Below, in pieces: positions 26,248 through 33,842 of a stretch of DNA of 57,107 nucleotides (position 1 is its first letter; each line of letters starts with the position of its first letter). Source of the stretch: an uncultured Lachnospiraceae bacterium. GTDB taxonomy: Bacteria > Bacillota > Clostridia > Lachnospirales > Lachnospiraceae. The translations under genes and the position numbers were made by a program. The stretch spans positions 1 to 57,107 of the forward strand of contig CAJTOV010000008.1 of NCBI GenBank assembly GCA_910577765.1, written 5' to 3'. The notes beneath the pieces are model-generated. The model was not told the DNA's origin. It saw only the letters and a program-made list of their open reading frames with translations, and did not search any database.

Positions 26248-27285
26248 TCATTTAATTGCATAGTTCTTTTTTAATGTGCCGGTCCATGCAGAAATTATGT
26301 AAGTAAAAAACAGAATGAGAATACTTTTGGCAAGAAACAGGTTAAACCAGTTCATTTCCAAAGGGAGAAAAGCAAATAGCCAGGTTTCCCAGTTGAAATA
26401 CATCATTTCCAGACAATGGAGGCCTAAAATAATCATTGACCGTTCTCCGGCCCAGGCAAAAAATTTGGCAAGCCATGGAATAGCCTCTGCATATCTGGAA
26501 AAGGAGATCAGAACGATACTTCCGGCAATGGCCTCTATGATGGACAGGATTCCGCCAGGATATGAACGGACGGCCAGTTCAATGTAGCATCGGAATATAA
26601 GCATAATCCCTACCCAGACTACCAGGGGAATGACAAACGTACAGACGACATTCCGGTCAAAATAATGATTTCGGTGCATCCAGTCGCCGGTTGCTATAAA
26701 GATCAGGGACACAAGGGCCACATCCAGACTCCAGGGGAGAAATGCATAATATTTGCCAATCCAGTAGCCCACATAAGCCAGAATGCAGATGATTCCATAA
26801 GCCAGCCACTTACTTTTCTGGAAGTAACTCATGATCCAGACATAGAGATTTCTGGTAATAAATAATGTACAGACAAACCATACTACCCAGACAGAGTCAA
26901 AGGAGTGGAACCTGGTGGAAATTTTGCTCATTCCGCCGATCATGGCCTTTATTTTAAAGATAAACAGGCTTGCAGGCTGTGCGTTTCCCCCTGACAGCAA
27001 TGTATAAAGGACTGCGGATGCCAGGCATGTAATAACATACGGAAGCAGAAGCGTGCGGACAGAACGGAAAAATGTCCGCTTCCGGTCATAGGATTTGATA
27101 AAAAAGCCATTGGCAATCACAAAAAAAGGCATGTGAAAGGAGAAAATAGCAGCCCGGAATATAGAGGGCATTTCCGTATGCCCAAGGATCATCAGCATGA
27201 TAGCGATGCCTTTGGCAATATCCCAGTACTGGATTCTCTGATTTGCAGAAGAAGTTATGGCGTATCGTGTATCCTTATGGTTCAT
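26248..27285 (-). CDS. Membrane acyltransferase (acyltransferase 3 family), second of pair
   Basis: 345-residue multi-pass protein with the family's opening RIQYWDIAKGIAIMLMILGH (catalytic His at the end of the block) and SFHMPFFVIANGFF. Such proteins O-acetylate sugars of envelope polymers. Start ATG at 27285 overlaps the stop of the upstream acyltransferase (ATGA), with GGAAGG ahead; the longer open frame running into the neighbour has no support. Weakly similar to the neighbour across the N-terminal blocks, so probably an old tandem duplication. Confidence 0.88.
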   Translation of the reverse strand: MNHKDTRYAITSSANQRIQYWDIAKGIAIMLMILGHTEMPSIFRAAIFSFHMPFFVIANGFFIKSYDRKRTFFRSVRTLLLPYVITCLASAVLYTLLSGGNAQPASLFIFKIKAMIGGMSKISTRFHSFDSVWVVWFVCTLFITRNLYVWIMSYFQKSKWLAYGIICILAYVGYWIGKYYAFLPWSLDVALVSLIFIATGDWMHRNHYFDRNVVCTFVIPLVVWVGIMLIFRCYIELAVRSYPGGILSIIEAIAGSIVLISFSRYAEAIPWLAKFFAWAGERSMIILGLHCLEMMYFNWETWLFAFLPLEMNWFNLFLAKSILILFFTYIISAWTGTLKKNYAIK

Positions 27286-28310
27286 AGGGCAGTACCTTCC
27301 TTGTTTGTTGTATTTTTTGATAAGCCGAAAGCAACTGACAGGATGGGAATTTTTTCTATAATCAGGACACCGGTAATACACCATACCAGTTTTCCTGTGA
27401 CTGCCAGCCCTCCAATCACAAGGATATTTGTAATACCTATGCGTTCCAGCAGAGTTCTCCATGGGAGAAAGGTCAGTTCCACCAGATGGAGGCACAAAAT
27501 GACAAGGGAATGTCTGCCAAACCACTGGAATCCGGAGGAAACCAGAGGAATCCGTTCGATTATCTGACTGAGAACCAGGACTAAGAACGTTCCCGCAATA
27601 CTGCCAGCAATGTCAATGACCAGATTTTGGGAATAATTTCCTACTATGTAGAATCTCCCCTTGTCTACATACATGCAGAATAGCCATAGGAGCAGAGCCG
27701 AAGCAGTCCATATGGGATGGGGGGGGGTAAGCGGAAGCTGCCTGATACGGCAATAGTGACCGGCGTGAATGAAAACCAGTGCCAGCATGGCAGACTGGAT
27801 ACTCCATGGCAGGTAGATATATTTTGCAGAAAAATATCCGGCCAGTGAGAGAACCAGGACCCACACAGAACAGCCTTTGCGGTCCATGATACCATTGTAA
27901 ATAACAACGGACCAGAACATGGCAAACAAAAACCAGATAGCCCCAATGGCCTTTACATAAAAAGGATGGGAGTATGGGTTGCCGCTTCCATAAAATCCGG
28001 CATAGCACCATAATAACAGATTATGGGCAAGTTCGTCTGTACGTCCCAGCAGCAGATCCTTGACAATGGATACCCCCGCAATAGCCAGGCAGGTCAAAAA
28101 ATAAGGGATCAGAAGCTGGCGGAATTTTTTATGTATTACCAGTCTGGTGTCCTGCTTTTTCATAAAATACCCGCTGATAATAAAGAACAGAGGCATGTGA
28201 AAGGTAAATACAACCATATTAATGGCAGATAGGGATAAATGCCCGAGAATGACACATAACATGCCGATTCCTTTGGCAATATCAAAGTAAATGATTCTGT
28301 TTTTTTCCAT
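27282..28310 (-). CDS. Membrane acyltransferase (acyltransferase 3 family), first of pair
   Basis: 342 residues, about ten membrane segments, opening RIIYFDIAKGIGMLCVILGH and TFHMPLFFIISGYFMKK as in fucose-4-O-acetylase-like enzymes. Leads a two-gene minus-strand operon with its own promoter (28360-28388) and is translationally coupled to the next gene. No glycosyltransferase or polymer gene is adjacent, so the acceptor is unknown. Confidence 0.88.
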   Translation of the reverse strand: MEKNRIIYFDIAKGIGMLCVILGHLSLSAINMVVFTFHMPLFFIISGYFMKKQDTRLVIHKKFRQLLIPYFLTCLAIAGVSIVKDLLLGRTDELAHNLLLWCYAGFYGSGNPYSHPFYVKAIGAIWFLFAMFWSVVIYNGIMDRKGCSVWVLVLSLAGYFSAKYIYLPWSIQSAMLALVFIHAGHYCRIRQLPLTPPHPIWTASALLLWLFCMYVDKGRFYIVGNYSQNLVIDIAGSIAGTFLVLVLSQIIERIPLVSSGFQWFGRHSLVILCLHLVELTFLPWRTLLERIGITNILVIGGLAVTGKLVWCITGVLIIEKIPILSVAFGLSKNTTNKEGTAL

Positions 28311-28359
28311 AAGTAGTCTCCTGGCATCAGACAGTCTGATATTTATTATTTTTTCTTAG

Positions 28360-28388
28360 AGTTTATCATAAGGGTGTGGATTTAACAA
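28360..28388 (-). promoter_or_regulatory. promoter of the acyltransferase pair
   Basis: On the minus strand TTGTTA (28388-28383), 17-base spacer, TAAACT (28365-28360). Confidence 0.5.
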
Positions 28389-28417
28389 GGAAACTTTGAT
28401 GGCCGGACAAAAATCTG

Positions 28418-28446
28418 TTGCAACGCCCCGGGAAAAGCATTATGAT
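28418..28446 (+). promoter_or_regulatory. promoter of the single-domain EamA gene
   Basis: TTGCAA (28418-28423), 17-base spacer, TATGAT (28441-28446), 27 bases before the start codon. Confidence 0.6.
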
Positions 28447-28472
28447 AAAAGAAAACCAAAAAGGAGAACCTT

Positions 28473-28886
28473 ATGTGGCTGCCACTTGCACTGCTTTCCG
28501 CCGTATTTGCGGCGTTGACATCGATCCTGGCAAAGATCGGAATCGACGGGGTGAATTCCAGTCTGGCTACAGCCATCCGGACCGTGGTGGTGGTTCTCAT
28601 GGCCTGGGGAATGATCTTTCTCACCAGTGCCCAGAAGGGGCTGTCCGGGATTACCCGGAAGAGCTGGCTGTTCCTGATTCTTTCCGGACTGGCTACGGGG
28701 GCATCCTGGCTCTGTTATTACAAGGCCTTGCAGATAGGGGAGGCGTCCAAAGTGGTTCCCGTGGACAAGCTGAGTGTGGTGATCACCCTGGTGCTGGCCT
28801 TTGTCCTGCTCCATGAGCCGGTTTCGGTGAAGTCCCTGGCAGGCTGTGTGCTGATTACTGTGGGGACCCTGCTTATGGTGCTGTAG
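28473..28886 (+). CDS. Single-domain EamA family transporter
   Basis: 137 residues with about five hydrophobic helices, i.e. one EamA half: PLALLSAVFAALTSILAKIGI, GLATGASWLCYYKALQIGEASKVVPVDKLS, and EPVSVKSLAGCVLITVGTLL at the end. Half-size members work as dimers. Substrate unknown. AAAAAGGAG precedes ATG; the mgtC-like gene follows within 70 bases and may be co-transcribed. Confidence 0.88.
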   Translation: MWLPLALLSAVFAALTSILAKIGIDGVNSSLATAIRTVVVVLMAWGMIFLTSAQKGLSGITRKSWLFLILSGLATGASWLCYYKALQIGEASKVVPVDKLSVVITLVLAFVLLHEPVSVKSLAGCVLITVGTLLMVL

Positions 28887-28954
28887 CGGATATGCCGGAA
28901 GGATAGAAACGCTGCCTAATGGTGAACCCACTGACCTGACGGAGGAATATACAT

Positions 28955-29638
28955 ATGATCGATCAATTCACACTGACGGAATGGACCATGGAACATGTCA
29001 TCCTGCGAATGATCGTGGCCATGGTTCTGGGCTCCCTGATCGGGATTGACCGGGGGGCCAAGAAGCGGGGCGGAGGAGCCAGGACAGATGCGGCAGTCTG
29101 CCTGGGGGCGGCCCTGGTGATGATAACTGCCCAGTATATGGAGCTGGCATTTCCGGGAAAGACGGATATTTCCCGGCTGGCAGCCCAGGTGATCAGCGGT
29201 GTGGGATTTCTGGGGGCAGGCTCCATTATTGTGTCGGGCCGCCAGGTCAAGGGGCTTACCTCTGCTGCCAGTATCTGGATCTGCGCCTGCGTAGGGCTGG
29301 CAGCGGGAATCGGATTCGTGGACGGAGCCGTGATTGTGACCCTGGTACTGCTGACAGGCCTTCACATTCTTCCGGCACTGGAAGAGCACATTTACCATTA
29401 TTCCCGGTATGTGCGGCTGTACATTGAGGCCCAGAGCGGCCAGACAGCCCCGGTGCTGATCCATAAGCTGAAGGCAGACGGATGCAAGATTGATATGTAC
29501 GATGTGGACAAGCCCAGGGCAGGAGGCCAGTCCTTTACCATTCTCATCACCATTTACATTCCTGTAAAGTTAGACAAGGAGGAATATCTGAACAGCCTGG
29601 CCCAGGTGGATGGAGTGCTTTCGGTGGATGCCCTGTAG
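28955..29638 (+). CDS. MgtC/SapB family membrane protein
   Basis: 227 residues: the MgtC block RMIVAMVLGSLIGIDRG, GGARTDAAVCLGAALVM and VISGVGFLGAGSIIV in the membrane half (four to five helices), then a C-terminal cytosolic ACT-like part. MgtC proteins are linked to magnesium limitation and virulence in other bacteria, but the branch found in commensals is uncharacterised. CGGAGG precedes the ATG. Confidence 0.9.
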   Translation: MIDQFTLTEWTMEHVILRMIVAMVLGSLIGIDRGAKKRGGGARTDAAVCLGAALVMITAQYMELAFPGKTDISRLAAQVISGVGFLGAGSIIVSGRQVKGLTSAASIWICACVGLAAGIGFVDGAVIVTLVLLTGLHILPALEEHIYHYSRYVRLYIEAQSGQTAPVLIHKLKADGCKIDMYDVDKPRAGGQSFTILITIYIPVKLDKEEYLNSLAQVDGVLSVDAL

Positions 29639-29953
29639 GAAACGGATACACAAGACAGCCGTGCCGCCAGGTTACGGAATATACGAAGATAGCGTTTTGG
29701 ACTTTGGGGATTCTCCCCAGGGTCCATTTTTATTTCTGCCAGCAATGCGCCAGGTGTTGTGCTTGTATTCGCCAGCAAAAAACCACCTGATTATAAGTTC
29801 GCTTGCTGGACACAAAGAGGGTTGCTAAAATCATAATACCGCAACATGGATATCCGGACTGCGGGAATACACATCCATGCGCTTTCAGAGTCTTCCGTAG
29901 ACGGCTGCTGCAGGATTTTGGGAGTGCCCATCAAACACATAAGGAGGAAGTAT
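29639..29953 (+). other. Gap before the recombinase gene
   Basis: 315 bases. It holds the MgtC terminator (29699-29735), GTTACGG at 29671-29677 (complement of CCGTAAC in the repeat at the recombinase 3' end), a CAGGTG/CACCTG pair around 29752-29796, and a direct GCCAGC repeat. The recombinase SD AAGGAGGAAG ends the gap. A resolution site could lie here, but none is recognisable by eye. Confidence 0.5.
29699..29735 (+). terminator. Terminator downstream of the MgtC gene
   Basis: GGACTTTGGGGA/TCCCCAGGGTCC with TTC loop (two G-U pairs), followed by ATTTTTATTT. Confidence 0.75.
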
Positions 29954-30568
29954 ATGGGAAACGTATACGCATATGTGCGTGTCAGCACAACAGGACAGCA
30001 TGAGGACCGGCAGTTGATCGCTATGGCAAGGCAGGATGTTCCGGAGAAAAATATCTTTGTGGAAAAACAGTCGGGAAAGGATTTCAACCGTCCCATGTAC
30101 CAGAAAATGGTGAAACGGCTTAAGGCTGACGATGTGCTGTTTATCAAGAGCATTGACCGGCTGGGAAGGAACTATCAGGAAATTCTGGAACAGTGGCGGA
30201 TTCTCACCAAGGAAAAGGGGGTAGATATTGTGGTGATTGACATGCCCCTTCTGGACACCCGCAGAGGCAAGGATCTGCTGGGAACCCTGATTGCGGACCT
30301 GGTGCTGGCACTTCTCAGTTATGTCAGTGAAAACGAGCGGAAAATGATCCGGGAAAGGCAGCGGGAAGGAATTGAGGCAGCAAAGGAGCGTGGTGTCAAA
30401 TTCGGCAGACCCTCCAAACCCATTCCGGAGGATTTTCTCCATATCTATAACCGGTGGATGGCCAAGGAGATTTCCGCGGACGAAGCGGCAGGCCTGTGCG
30501 GCCTTACCAGGGCTACCTTCTACAGCCGGGCACGGGCTGCCAGAAACCGGACAAGAAGATGCCCGTGA
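29954..30568 (+). CDS. Small serine recombinase (resolvase/invertase family)
   Basis: 204 residues: catalytic domain beginning VYAYVRVSTTGQHEDRQ with nucleophile Ser11, KRLKADDVLFIKSIDRLGRNYQEI, and MIRERQREGIEAAKERGVKFGRP, then a short C-terminal helix-turn-helix (EAAGLCGLTRATFYSR). ATG 29954 follows AAGGAGGAAG; the frame is open upstream to 29846 without an SD. The last eight codons (NRTRRCP and stop) are supplied by a copy of the intergenic repeat. No invertible segment or partner transposase is visible. Confidence 0.9.
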   Translation: MGNVYAYVRVSTTGQHEDRQLIAMARQDVPEKNIFVEKQSGKDFNRPMYQKMVKRLKADDVLFIKSIDRLGRNYQEILEQWRILTKEKGVDIVVIDMPLLDTRRGKDLLGTLIADLVLALLSYVSENERKMIRERQREGIEAAKERGVKFGRPSKPIPEDFLHIYNRWMAKEISADEAAGLCGLTRATFYSRARAARNRTRRCP

Positions 30569-30578
30569 ACCGTAACTG
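30541..30578. repeat. Repeat half, copy D, overlapping the recombinase 3' end
   Basis: ACCGGACAAGAAGATGCCC followed by GTGAACCGTAACTG matches the right end of copy A (78-114) almost base for base. It covers the recombinase stop codon. Confidence 0.75.
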
Positions 30579-30620
30579 ACTTACTGTGCACGCAGCCCAT
30601 AATGAAACCTTCTTAGTCTC

Positions 30621-30650
30621 TTGCCATTCCCCCACATAGTATGGTATAGT
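30621..30650 (+). promoter_or_regulatory. promoter of the epimerase gene
   Basis: TTGCCA (30621-30626), 18-base spacer, TATAGT (30645-30650). Confidence 0.55.
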
Positions 30651-30715
30651 AGCATACTGGAAGCACATATGATTCATGAAGGTTTACCTACTATAGACGG
30701 GAGCGGAATACCACT

Positions 30716-31378
30716 ATGAAATTCGAATTGACAGCATCGATGATGTGCGCCGATTTCGGCAATCTGGCGCGGGAGGTCAAAAGCCTGGAGGAAGGCGGGA
30801 TTGACTCCTTTCATATTGATATTATGGATGGACGGTATGTGTCCAACTTTGCAATGTCCCTCAATGATATGCGTTACATAGCAGGGGTGACAGAGAAGCC
30901 TCTGGATGTGCATCTGATGATTGAGCATCCCAACACCCGGATCGGATTATTTCTGGACAGCTTAAGGCCCGGAGATACGGTGTACATCCATCCGGAAGCA
31001 GAATACCATCCGTCAGCCACCCTTCAGGCCATTATTGACGCAGGGATGATCCCGGGAATTGCCATCAATCCGGGGACCAGTGTGGAGAGCGTGATGGAGA
31101 TGCTGCGGATCATCCGCAAGGTGCTGGTCATGTCCGTGAACCCGGGCAATGCAGGTCAGATGTTCCTGCCCTATGTGGGAAAGAAGATTACCAGACTTCT
31201 GGCCTTAAAGGAGGATATGGAGTTTGAGCTGTACTGGGACGGCGCGTGCAGTGCAGACAAGATTCTGGAATACGCCCCCAGGGGGGTGAAAGGATTTGTG
31301 CTGGGCACGACACTGCTGTTCGGTAAAGGAAGACCCTACGGAGAGATTCTGAAGGATATCCGGAATCTGAAGTTATAG
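30716..31378 (+). CDS. Ribulose-phosphate 3-epimerase family sugar-phosphate epimerase
   Basis: 220-residue TIM-barrel protein with the family motifs SMMCADFGNLAREV, FHIDIMDGRYV, LDVHLMIEHP and MSVNPGNAGQ. The usual EVDGG segment is replaced by ELYWDGACSADKI, closer to allulose-6-phosphate 3-epimerase types, although the Asp is retained. It is isolated from other pentose-phosphate genes and may be a paralogue serving a rarer sugar rather than the housekeeping enzyme. Confidence 0.85.
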   Translation: MKFELTASMMCADFGNLAREVKSLEEGGIDSFHIDIMDGRYVSNFAMSLNDMRYIAGVTEKPLDVHLMIEHPNTRIGLFLDSLRPGDTVYIHPEAEYHPSATLQAIIDAGMIPGIAINPGTSVESVMEMLRIIRKVLVMSVNPGNAGQMFLPYVGKKITRLLALKEDMEFELYWDGACSADKILEYAPRGVKGFVLGTTLLFGKGRPYGEILKDIRNLKL

Positions 31379-31454
31379 AAAAGGAGAACCCGGAAGCCGG
31401 GAAAATGGGGCATAAGTTCCGGTCAGACCATGACCAGGTCCGTATCCCCATAAA

Positions 31455-31518
31455 CGGCAGCCAGAGGCCCCATGTTTCCTGCAATGGGTTTGGGAAACAT
31501 GGGGCCTCCGGCTGTCTG
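31455..31518. repeat. Large palindrome downstream of the epimerase gene
   Basis: A 14-bp perfect inverted repeat GGCCCCATGTTTCC/GGAAACATGGGGCC (31466-31479, 31493-31506) is extended by CGGCAGCCAGA on the left and CTCCGGCTGTCTG on the right. No T-run follows, so termination would have to be by structure alone. Confidence 0.6.
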
Positions 31519-31710
31519 GTACTGCCTTGCGGAAAACAGCCTCCATGCACAATAGTATCACCAGCGTCACGGGCCGTGATGTTCTGACGGTTCCTCAAAA
31601 GTCCTTCCCGCCATATTGCATGATAAATATTCGTAATAATTCAAATAATTTGAATTTTTATATTGAATTAACAAAATAACAAAATCAAAATAAAAAATTG
31701 AAAAATAGTA

Positions 31711-31739
31711 TTGACAAAACACCCTTCCTTATGTATAAT
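31711..31739 (+). promoter_or_regulatory. Consensus sigma-A promoter of an unassigned transcript
   Basis: Perfect TTGACA (31711-31716), 17-base spacer, perfect TATAAT (31734-31739), inside an AT-rich stretch. The best promoter match in the window, yet no annotated gene follows before the terminator at 32059. Confidence 0.75.
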
Positions 31740-32105
31740 AAAACCATCAAAACAAACAGTAATTCAGAAATAAAAATTTAAGAAAAGGAGGTACGGTCCA
31801 AAGTACTAGGAAGTAAATCCCCAGGAAATCTTCCATCGGAGAGAAATAAAGAGAACGCAGACAGATTACAATTTGGAATAAACGATTTCTGGTATGACGA
31901 GAAAGTATCAGGGACCCAGGAGGCAATCAGGAACGTATCTCTCAGGATGATGGAGGAGAACAACCATAGAATTTGATAATCAGGGATTTTATCAAAGCGG
32001 ATGAAAGTTCCGTAAAGAAAAAAAGAATAGAGGTACAATCCAATGGATAAGGAAACTTAAGGACGGATGTCAGTTCAGCAGGAATTGATGTCCGTCCTTC
32101 TTTTG
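31740..32105 (+). ncRNA. Putative about 350-base transcript, non-coding or with a start-less small reading frame
   Basis: Bounded by the consensus promoter at 31711 and the terminator at 32059-32105. It contains AAGGAGG at 31785-31791 and a frame open from 31782 to TGA 31975 whose translation looks protein-like (QFGINDFWYDEKVSGTQEAI, then RNVSLRMMEENNHRI), but no ATG, GTG or TTG lies behind the SD. A second frame overlaps its end (TTG, IIRDFIKADESSVKKKRIEV, stop 32050). Either a decayed small gene with a lost start and a frameshift, or an RNA. No RNA family was recognised. Confidence 0.45.
32059..32105 (+). terminator. Terminator of the unassigned transcript
   Basis: AAGGACGGATGTC pairs with GATGTCCGTCCTT (11 of 13 positions), followed by CTTTTG. 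Confidence 0.8.
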
Positions 32106-32187
32106 TGTTCCGGCATGTTCGCTGCTGTTTACGGTCTCCCTGGGATATCCCTTCACAACTGCGCATAGAAAAACACCAAAATGGACA

Positions 32188-32336
32188 AATTACTGTTATG
32201 GAACGTAGCGGTTCCCAAAGCCGGGCCAGAAGCATCGGGCGTCCGCCTGATGTGGAAAACCGGACAAAAACGGTCTTACAAGCCAGCTTGCTGTCTGTTT
32301 TTGTCCGGTTTTCCCCGCCCCGTGAACGGTAACAGA
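32188..32336. repeat. MITE-like intergenic repeat, copy B
   Basis: About 149 bases. Ends: ATTACTGTTATGG on the left and CCCGTGAACGGTAAC on the right, an imperfect terminal inverted repeat. The centre holds an 18-bp perfect inverted repeat GGAAAACCGGACAAAAAC/GTTTTTGTCCGGTTTTCC (32254-32271, 32297-32314) and an inner CAAGC/GCTTG. It is the inverse orientation of copies A and C and lies 27 bases before the spoVAD start. Confidence 0.8.
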
Positions 32337-32363
32337 ATAACAGTATGTACATTGGAGGAACTT

Positions 32364-33392
32364 ATGCAGAAAGGAAAGGCAAGCATCCTCTTTGAGCGGG
32401 ATGTCTACATCTCCGGCATGGCCTCGATTGCCGGAAAGAAGGAGGGAGAGGGGCCCCTGGGGGAGAAGATTGATGTGGTGGAGCTGGACCCTATGTTCGG
32501 GGCAGACACCTGGGAAAAGGCGGAAAGTGCCATGCAGAAGCAGACCGCGGACCTGGTTCTGGAGAAGACCGATATCCACAGGAAGGATATCCGGTATCTG
32601 TTTGCAGGAGATCTGCTGGGACAACTGATCGCCACTTCCTTTGGCACCGTGGATTTACAGATTCCCTTGTTTGGTCTTTACGGAGCCTGCTCTACCATGG
32701 GGGAGGCCATGAGCCTGGGGGCTCTCTGTGTGGACGGAGGATACGCAGACCATGTGATGGCCATGGCTTCCAGCCACTATGCCACGGCAGAGAAGCAGTT
32801 CCGCTTTCCGCTGGGATACGGCAACCAGCGTCCCCAGAGCACTACCTGGACTGTCACCGGCTGCGGCTCTGTCATATTATCCGCAAAGGGCAAGAAGAAC
32901 CAGGTCCGGGTCACCGGAATCACCACCGGGAAGATGGTGGATCTGGGGGTCAAGGATTCCATGAACATGGGAGCCGTCATGGCTCCGGCTGCCTGGGATA
33001 CCATCATGCAGAATTTTGAAGATTTCGGTGTGGATGAGCACTGGTACGACAGGATCATTACCGGTGATTTGGGGGAAGTAGGCCAGAAGATTCTCCTGGA
33101 TTTTATGAGGCAGAAGGGCCATGACCTGGAGGAGAAGCATATGGACTGCGGGCTGACCATCTTTGACAATGAGAAGCAGGACACCCACTCCGGGGGAAGC
33201 GGCTGCGGCTGTGCGGCGGTGACCCTCTGTGCGGAGATCCTGCCCCGGCTGCTGGACGGAACCTGGAAACGGGTGCTGTTTCTGCCTACAGGGGCCCTTT
33301 TGTCCACCATCAGCTACAATGAAGGCCAGAGTATTCCGGCTATCTGCCATGGAGTGATTCTGGAATGCGCAAAAGGAGGTGCAGGGAAATGA
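32364..33392 (+). CDS. spoVAD: Stage V sporulation protein AD
   Basis: Thiolase-fold protein of the SpoVA channel that moves dipicolinic acid into and out of spores. 342 residues with the family's FERDVYISGMASIAGKKEGEGPLG start, GLYGACSTMGEAM, ASSHYATAEKQFRFPLGYGNQRP and GSGCGCAAVTL. The frame is open further upstream through repeat B, but ATG 32364 follows GGAGG and gives the family N terminus. Overlaps spoVAE by ATGA. The usual upstream spoVAC is not here. Confidence 0.95.
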   Translation: MQKGKASILFERDVYISGMASIAGKKEGEGPLGEKIDVVELDPMFGADTWEKAESAMQKQTADLVLEKTDIHRKDIRYLFAGDLLGQLIATSFGTVDLQIPLFGLYGACSTMGEAMSLGALCVDGGYADHVMAMASSHYATAEKQFRFPLGYGNQRPQSTTWTVTGCGSVILSAKGKKNQVRVTGITTGKMVDLGVKDSMNMGAVMAPAAWDTIMQNFEDFGVDEHWYDRIITGDLGEVGQKILLDFMRQKGHDLEEKHMDCGLTIFDNEKQDTHSGGSGCGCAAVTLCAEILPRLLDGTWKRVLFLPTGALLSTISYNEGQSIPAICHGVILECAKGGAGK

Positions 33393-33748
33393 TGGAGCTT
33401 GTGAGAGCATTTCTGGTAGGAGGCGTGATCTGCTGCCTGGTGCAGATTCTTCTGGATAAGACAAAACTGATGCCCGGACGAGTCATGGTGCTTCTGGTGG
33501 TCAGCGGCGCCATTCTGGGCTGGGCCGGTATCTATGAGCCCTTTGCCCAGTGGGCAGGAGCCGGTGCTTCGGTGCCCCTTCTGGGATTTGGAAATACCCT
33601 CTGGAAGGGGGTGGCCAAGGGCATCGGGGAGGAGGGATTCCTGGGAATCTTTAAAGGAGGCCTGACCTCCACCTCCGCAGGAATCTGCGGCGCCCTGATC
33701 TTCGGATACCTGGGGGCCCTGGTATTCCGGCCAAAGATGAAAGGGTAA
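33389..33748 (+). CDS. spoVAE: Stage V sporulation protein AE (SpoVAEB type)
   Basis: 119-residue hydrophobic protein of the SpoVA DPA channel: FLVGGVICCLVQILLDKTKLMPGRVMV and the Gly-rich second half (GFGNTLWKGVAKGI, GGLTSTSAGICGALIFGYLGALVF), about four helices. Starts at the first of two adjacent ATGs, 9 bases after GGAGG inside spoVAD, so the pair is translationally coupled. Followed by a strong shared terminator. Confidence 0.94.
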   Translation: MMELVRAFLVGGVICCLVQILLDKTKLMPGRVMVLLVVSGAILGWAGIYEPFAQWAGAGASVPLLGFGNTLWKGVAKGIGEEGFLGIFKGGLTSTSAGICGALIFGYLGALVFRPKMKG

Positions 33749-33753
33749 AAAAG

Positions 33754-33806
33754 AAAGGCTGCCCCGGGATTCCCATGACAGGGAACTCCGGGGCAGCCTT
33801 TTTTTA
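33754..33806. terminator. Bidirectional terminator between spoVAE and the PBP gene
   Basis: AAAGGCTGCCCCGG pairs with CCGGGGCAGCCTTT, flanked by an A-run on the left and a T-run on the right, so it can serve both convergent genes. Confidence 0.9.
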
Positions 33807-33842
33807 CAGTCCTTTAGAAACAGCTTTTGGGACGGTTCCCGT

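Larger units (their letters stand above)
31379..32363 (+). other. Long gap between the epimerase gene and spoVAD
   Basis: 985 bases containing, in order: a large palindrome (31455-31518), an AT-rich stretch, a consensus promoter (31711-31739), a strong SD (AAGGAGG 31785-31791) followed by an open frame without a normal start codon (31780-31975), a terminator (32059-32105) and repeat copy B (32188-32336). No gene of known function was recognised. Confidence 0.7.

Noticed and set aside
29639..31378. Prophage or integrative element around the serine recombinase
   Set aside because: No phage, conjugation or replication genes and no tRNA attachment site are present; the recombinase is a small resolvase-type protein standing alone.
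31942..32352. Frames reading GENRTKT...LACK...FVRF at 31942-32352 and again near 36600-36780
   Set aside because: These are translations of the MITE-like repeat copies B and C, not protein families; the similarity is due to the repeat DNA.
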